Source: Candidatus Solibacter sp. (GTDB lineage Bacteria; Acidobacteriota; Terriglobia; Bryobacterales; Bryobacteraceae). Taken from it: a stretch of 7,241 nt of DNA. Every line of letters starts with the position of its first letter. Position 1 is the stretch's first letter. Shown piece by piece: positions 6,115-7,241 of this stretch. The stretch lies in the NCBI GenBank assembly GCA_017883345.1, contig JADGNT010000243.1:1-7241 (forward strand), in the 5' to 3' direction. The notes beneath the pieces were generated by a model that ran no database searches, had not been told where the DNA came from, and saw nothing but the letters and a program-made list of their open reading frames with translations. The translations under genes and the position numbers were made by a program.

Positions 6115-6314
6115 AGTTTTTCTGTCCTTTCCGACTTTGACTTCTCCCCGAAAGCTGTCTGGAGTGCAGCGGCGGCCTGACGGACCGCATCGTTGGTGGG
6201 AGACACAACCCTCCGGCCGATCGCCCCAACAGCCATCCCCTCAATCAGCCGGGGTGAAGTATATCACGTCCGCAGGCCGGCGATATCCGCAGAATTGTTC
6301 CGCGGAATTGTTCC
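6115..6314. other. Intergenic region left of the palindromic element
   Basis: No gene is recognised. The stretch should hold the promoter of the minus-strand secreted-protein gene; the only candidate I see is a minus-strand TATACT (complement of 6258-6263) without a convincing -35 box. Just before the element, GAATTGTTCC occurs twice, at 6292-6301 and 6305-6314, the second copy ending exactly at the element border. Neither strand encodes the missing Walker A part of the ABC gene that lies beyond the element. Confidence 0.4.
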
Positions 6315-6319
6315 TGTCG

Positions 6320-6364
6320 CGGCAAAGTAGAAAGTTCCGGTCCGGCAAAGTAGAAAGTTCCGGT
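6320..6364 (+). repeat. Tandem 22-bp repeat in the element's left end
   Basis: CGGCAAAGTAGAAAGTTCCG plus GT occurs at 6320-6341 and again, without a mismatch, at 6343-6364 (period 23). A third, inverted copy with one change is in the right end (6563-6584 region). Two copies are too few for a CRISPR array; duplicated binding sites at one transposon end are the likely explanation. Confidence 0.85.
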
Positions 6365-6389
6365 TTCAGACCACGCGCCAAAGCACAGG

Positions 6390-6526
6390 CTGCCATTCCC
6401 TCATCCCTGAGCGTGTTTCCTCGCACCGCGGCCGGGTCCCGTCAGGGCCGCGCCGGGGTTGCGCGCCGAAGGGCAGCCTTGACGGGTGGCCGCGATGCAA
6501 GACGATGTTCGTTGAGGGAATGGCAG
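6390..6526. repeat. Nested long imperfect hairpin inside the element
   Basis: CTGCCATTCCCTCA (6390-6403) is perfectly inverted at 6513-6526. Further inside, GCACCGCGGCC (6423-6433) pairs with GGCCGCGATGC (6488-6498) with one mismatch, and CCCGTCAGG (6438-6446) with CCTTGACGGG (6477-6486) with one mismatch. The apex (6447-6476) is very GC-rich. The blocks are in the right order for one continuous stem with internal loops, either as RNA or as a DNA cruciform. No reading frame in it looks coding. Confidence 0.7.
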
Positions 6527-6593
6527 GGAAACGATAAAAGATAATCACATCCGTTAATCGTCTGAAACCGGAACTTTCTGCTTTGCCGCGACA

Positions 6594-7035
6594 CTCGGGA
6601 TTCCATCCGGATCTTACCGGCGCGGAGAACATTCTCTTGAACGCCTCCCTTCTGGGCTTAAGCCGCAAGAAGACCGAAGCATCTTTCGACGAGATCGTCG
6701 AATTCTCCGGGGTGGGCGAATTCATTCACGAGCCGCTTCGCACCTACTCGAGCGGCATGACCATGCGCCTGGCTTTTTCGGTGGCCGTGCAGGTGGACCC
6801 GGACCTCCTGATCGTCGACGAAGTTCTCGCGGTGGGAGATCAGGCGTTTCAAACCAAGTGCTTCGAGCGCATCGCGCAGTTCAAGCGTGCCGGCAAGACG
6901 CTGTTCTTCGTTTCCCACTCGCCGCAACTCGTCAGACAATTCTGCGAGCGCACGCTCTGGCTCAACCACGGGGAGGCCGTTCTGCTCGGTACGCCCGATG
7001 AGGTGTTGAACGCCTACGCCGGTCAACCCCGATAG
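6594..7035 (+). pseudogene. 5'-truncated polysaccharide ABC exporter ATPase (Wzt/TagH type)
   Basis: The 3' part of the nucleotide-binding subunit of an ABC exporter for O-antigen, teichoic acid or capsule. The readable part starts SGFHPDLTGAENILLN, a hallmark of this family, followed by YSSGMTMRLAFS (signature motif), DLLIVDEVLAVGD (Walker B with catalytic Glu and D-loop), FFVSHSP (H-loop) and the usual end GTPDEVLNAYAG. About the first 90 residues, with Walker A, A-loop and Q-loop, are absent; the break coincides with the right border of the element at 6593/6594. A TTG at 6583 inside the element's end would open the frame for about 150 residues, but the product could not bind ATP normally. 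The missing part is not found elsewhere in the window, nor is a partner permease (Wzm/TagG). The stop at 7033-7035 is the natural end of the domain, without the C-terminal carbohydrate-binding extension found in some Wzt proteins. Confidence 0.85.
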
Positions 7036-7164
7036 CTGGTCCGCGCGCCGCGTAGCGGATCGGGTCTTCGAAACGGAGTCCCCACTGCTGCTGACAAAGC
7101 TGCCGGCCAGATTGCCGATGGGAGTCTGAAACGTCCGCCATTTCCAGCGGTTCTGCTGACAAAG

Positions 7165-7180
7165 ACGGCTTGGTAGCCGT
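7165..7180 (-). terminator. Possible terminator of the tRNA
   Basis: ACGGCT (7165-7170) and AGCCGT (7175-7180) form a six-pair stem around a four-base loop. On the minus strand the stem is followed by CTTTG, a weak U-tract, and it lies about 30 bases downstream of the tRNA 3' end. This fits a tRNA terminator, but the stem is short. Confidence 0.35.
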
Positions 7181-7210
7181 TGGTGAATCTCTTAGGTGCT
7201 GTCTTTGAAG

Positions 7211-7241
7211 TGGTGAGCGCGGTAGGAATCGAACCTACAAC
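7211..7241 (-). tRNA. 3' end of a tRNA gene, cut by the window edge
   Basis: Read on the minus strand, the last 31 bases give GTT, then the T-arm GTAGG-TTCGATT-CCTAC, then the 3' acceptor strand CGCGCTC, discriminator A and an encoded CCA (7211-7213). All T-stem pairs are intact and the loop has the invariant TTC and an A-T pattern expected for a T-loop. The anticodon lies beyond the window, so the amino acid cannot be told; the 5' acceptor strand should read GAGCGCG. Confidence 0.88.

Larger units (their letters stand above)
6315..6593. mobile_element. 279-bp transposase-less element with IS21-like ends
   Basis: The ends are 34-bp inverted repeats starting 5'-TGTCGCGGCAAAG and closing ...CTTTGCCGCGACA-3'. 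The right end is 6560-6593; it matches the left end with one substitution once a 23-bp tandem duplication in the left end is set aside. TG...CA termini, an AAAGTAGAAAGTTCCGG core and repeated end motifs recall the IS21 family, whose ends carry multiple transposase-binding repeats; this is from memory. The interior (6372-6559) encodes no transposase or helper protein, so it is a MITE-like derivative or a deletion remnant. No target-site duplication is visible in the flanks (ATTGTTCC versus CTCGGGAT), which fits a rearranged or deleted flank. The right end cuts into the ABC ATPase gene. Confidence 0.7.

Noticed and set aside
6320..6364. CRISPR-like pair of direct repeats
   Set aside because: Only two copies with one base between them, and a third inverted copy at the other end of the element; this is a transposon end, not an array.
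6241..6725. Minus-strand open frames of 61 and 119 codons across the palindromic element
   Set aside because: They run through the terminal repeats and hairpin arms and give unrecognised, Arg-rich peptides; the inverted structure explains why both strands look open.

Overview
The window looks like a chromosomal segment of a GC-rich environmental bacterium. I infer Acidobacteriota, perhaps the Bryobacterales/Solibacter lineage. The clues are the divergent kinase-like protein with a coiled-coil tail, the small secreted protein with a 'GTWKFNAAKSK'-type start to its mature part, and the palindromic repeats between genes. The assignment rests on remembered family resemblance, not on a database search.

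Layout. Positions 1-265 are non-coding or hold the tail of an earlier gene, with hairpins followed by a strong promoter inside a 28-bp AT-rich dyad. This promoter drives a two-gene arsenic operon on the + strand: an ArsR-type repressor (266-607) and the arsenite methyltransferase ArsM (621-1442). A hairpin-rich gap (1443-1546) follows. Two minus-strand genes come next: a protein made of only the C-lobe of a Ser/Thr kinase, without catalytic residues, plus a long coiled coil (1547-2626); and a GT4 glycosyltransferase (2772-3872). A nearly perfect 72-bp palindrome (3916-3987) sits in the middle of the divergent intergenic region before a + strand GT-C-like multi-pass membrane glycosyltransferase (4036-5601). 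A 14-bp-stem hairpin separates that gene from a convergent secreted-protein gene (5647-6114, minus).

The right-hand part is rearranged. Positions 6315-6593 form a 279-bp element with 34-bp terminal inverted repeats of TG...CA type. Its left end is tandemly duplicated and its interior folds into a second, nested long hairpin; there is no transposase gene. Its right end abuts the 3' part of an ATP-binding protein of a polysaccharide ABC exporter (Wzt/TagH type), whose 5' half with Walker A is missing. The window closes with the 3' end of a minus-strand tRNA.

Function. arsR and arsM are a self-contained arsenic methylation unit; the repressor has a Cys-Cys sensor pair but no third nearby cysteine, so it may sense the methylated product. 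The GT4 enzyme, the GT-C membrane protein and the broken ABC ATPase share a surface-polysaccharide theme, but they are not one operon and the export part is damaged. I see no complete new defence or mobile system. The most unusual items are the pseudokinase/coiled-coil protein with its repeated upstream motif, and the transposase-less nested palindromic element that borders the truncated ABC gene.
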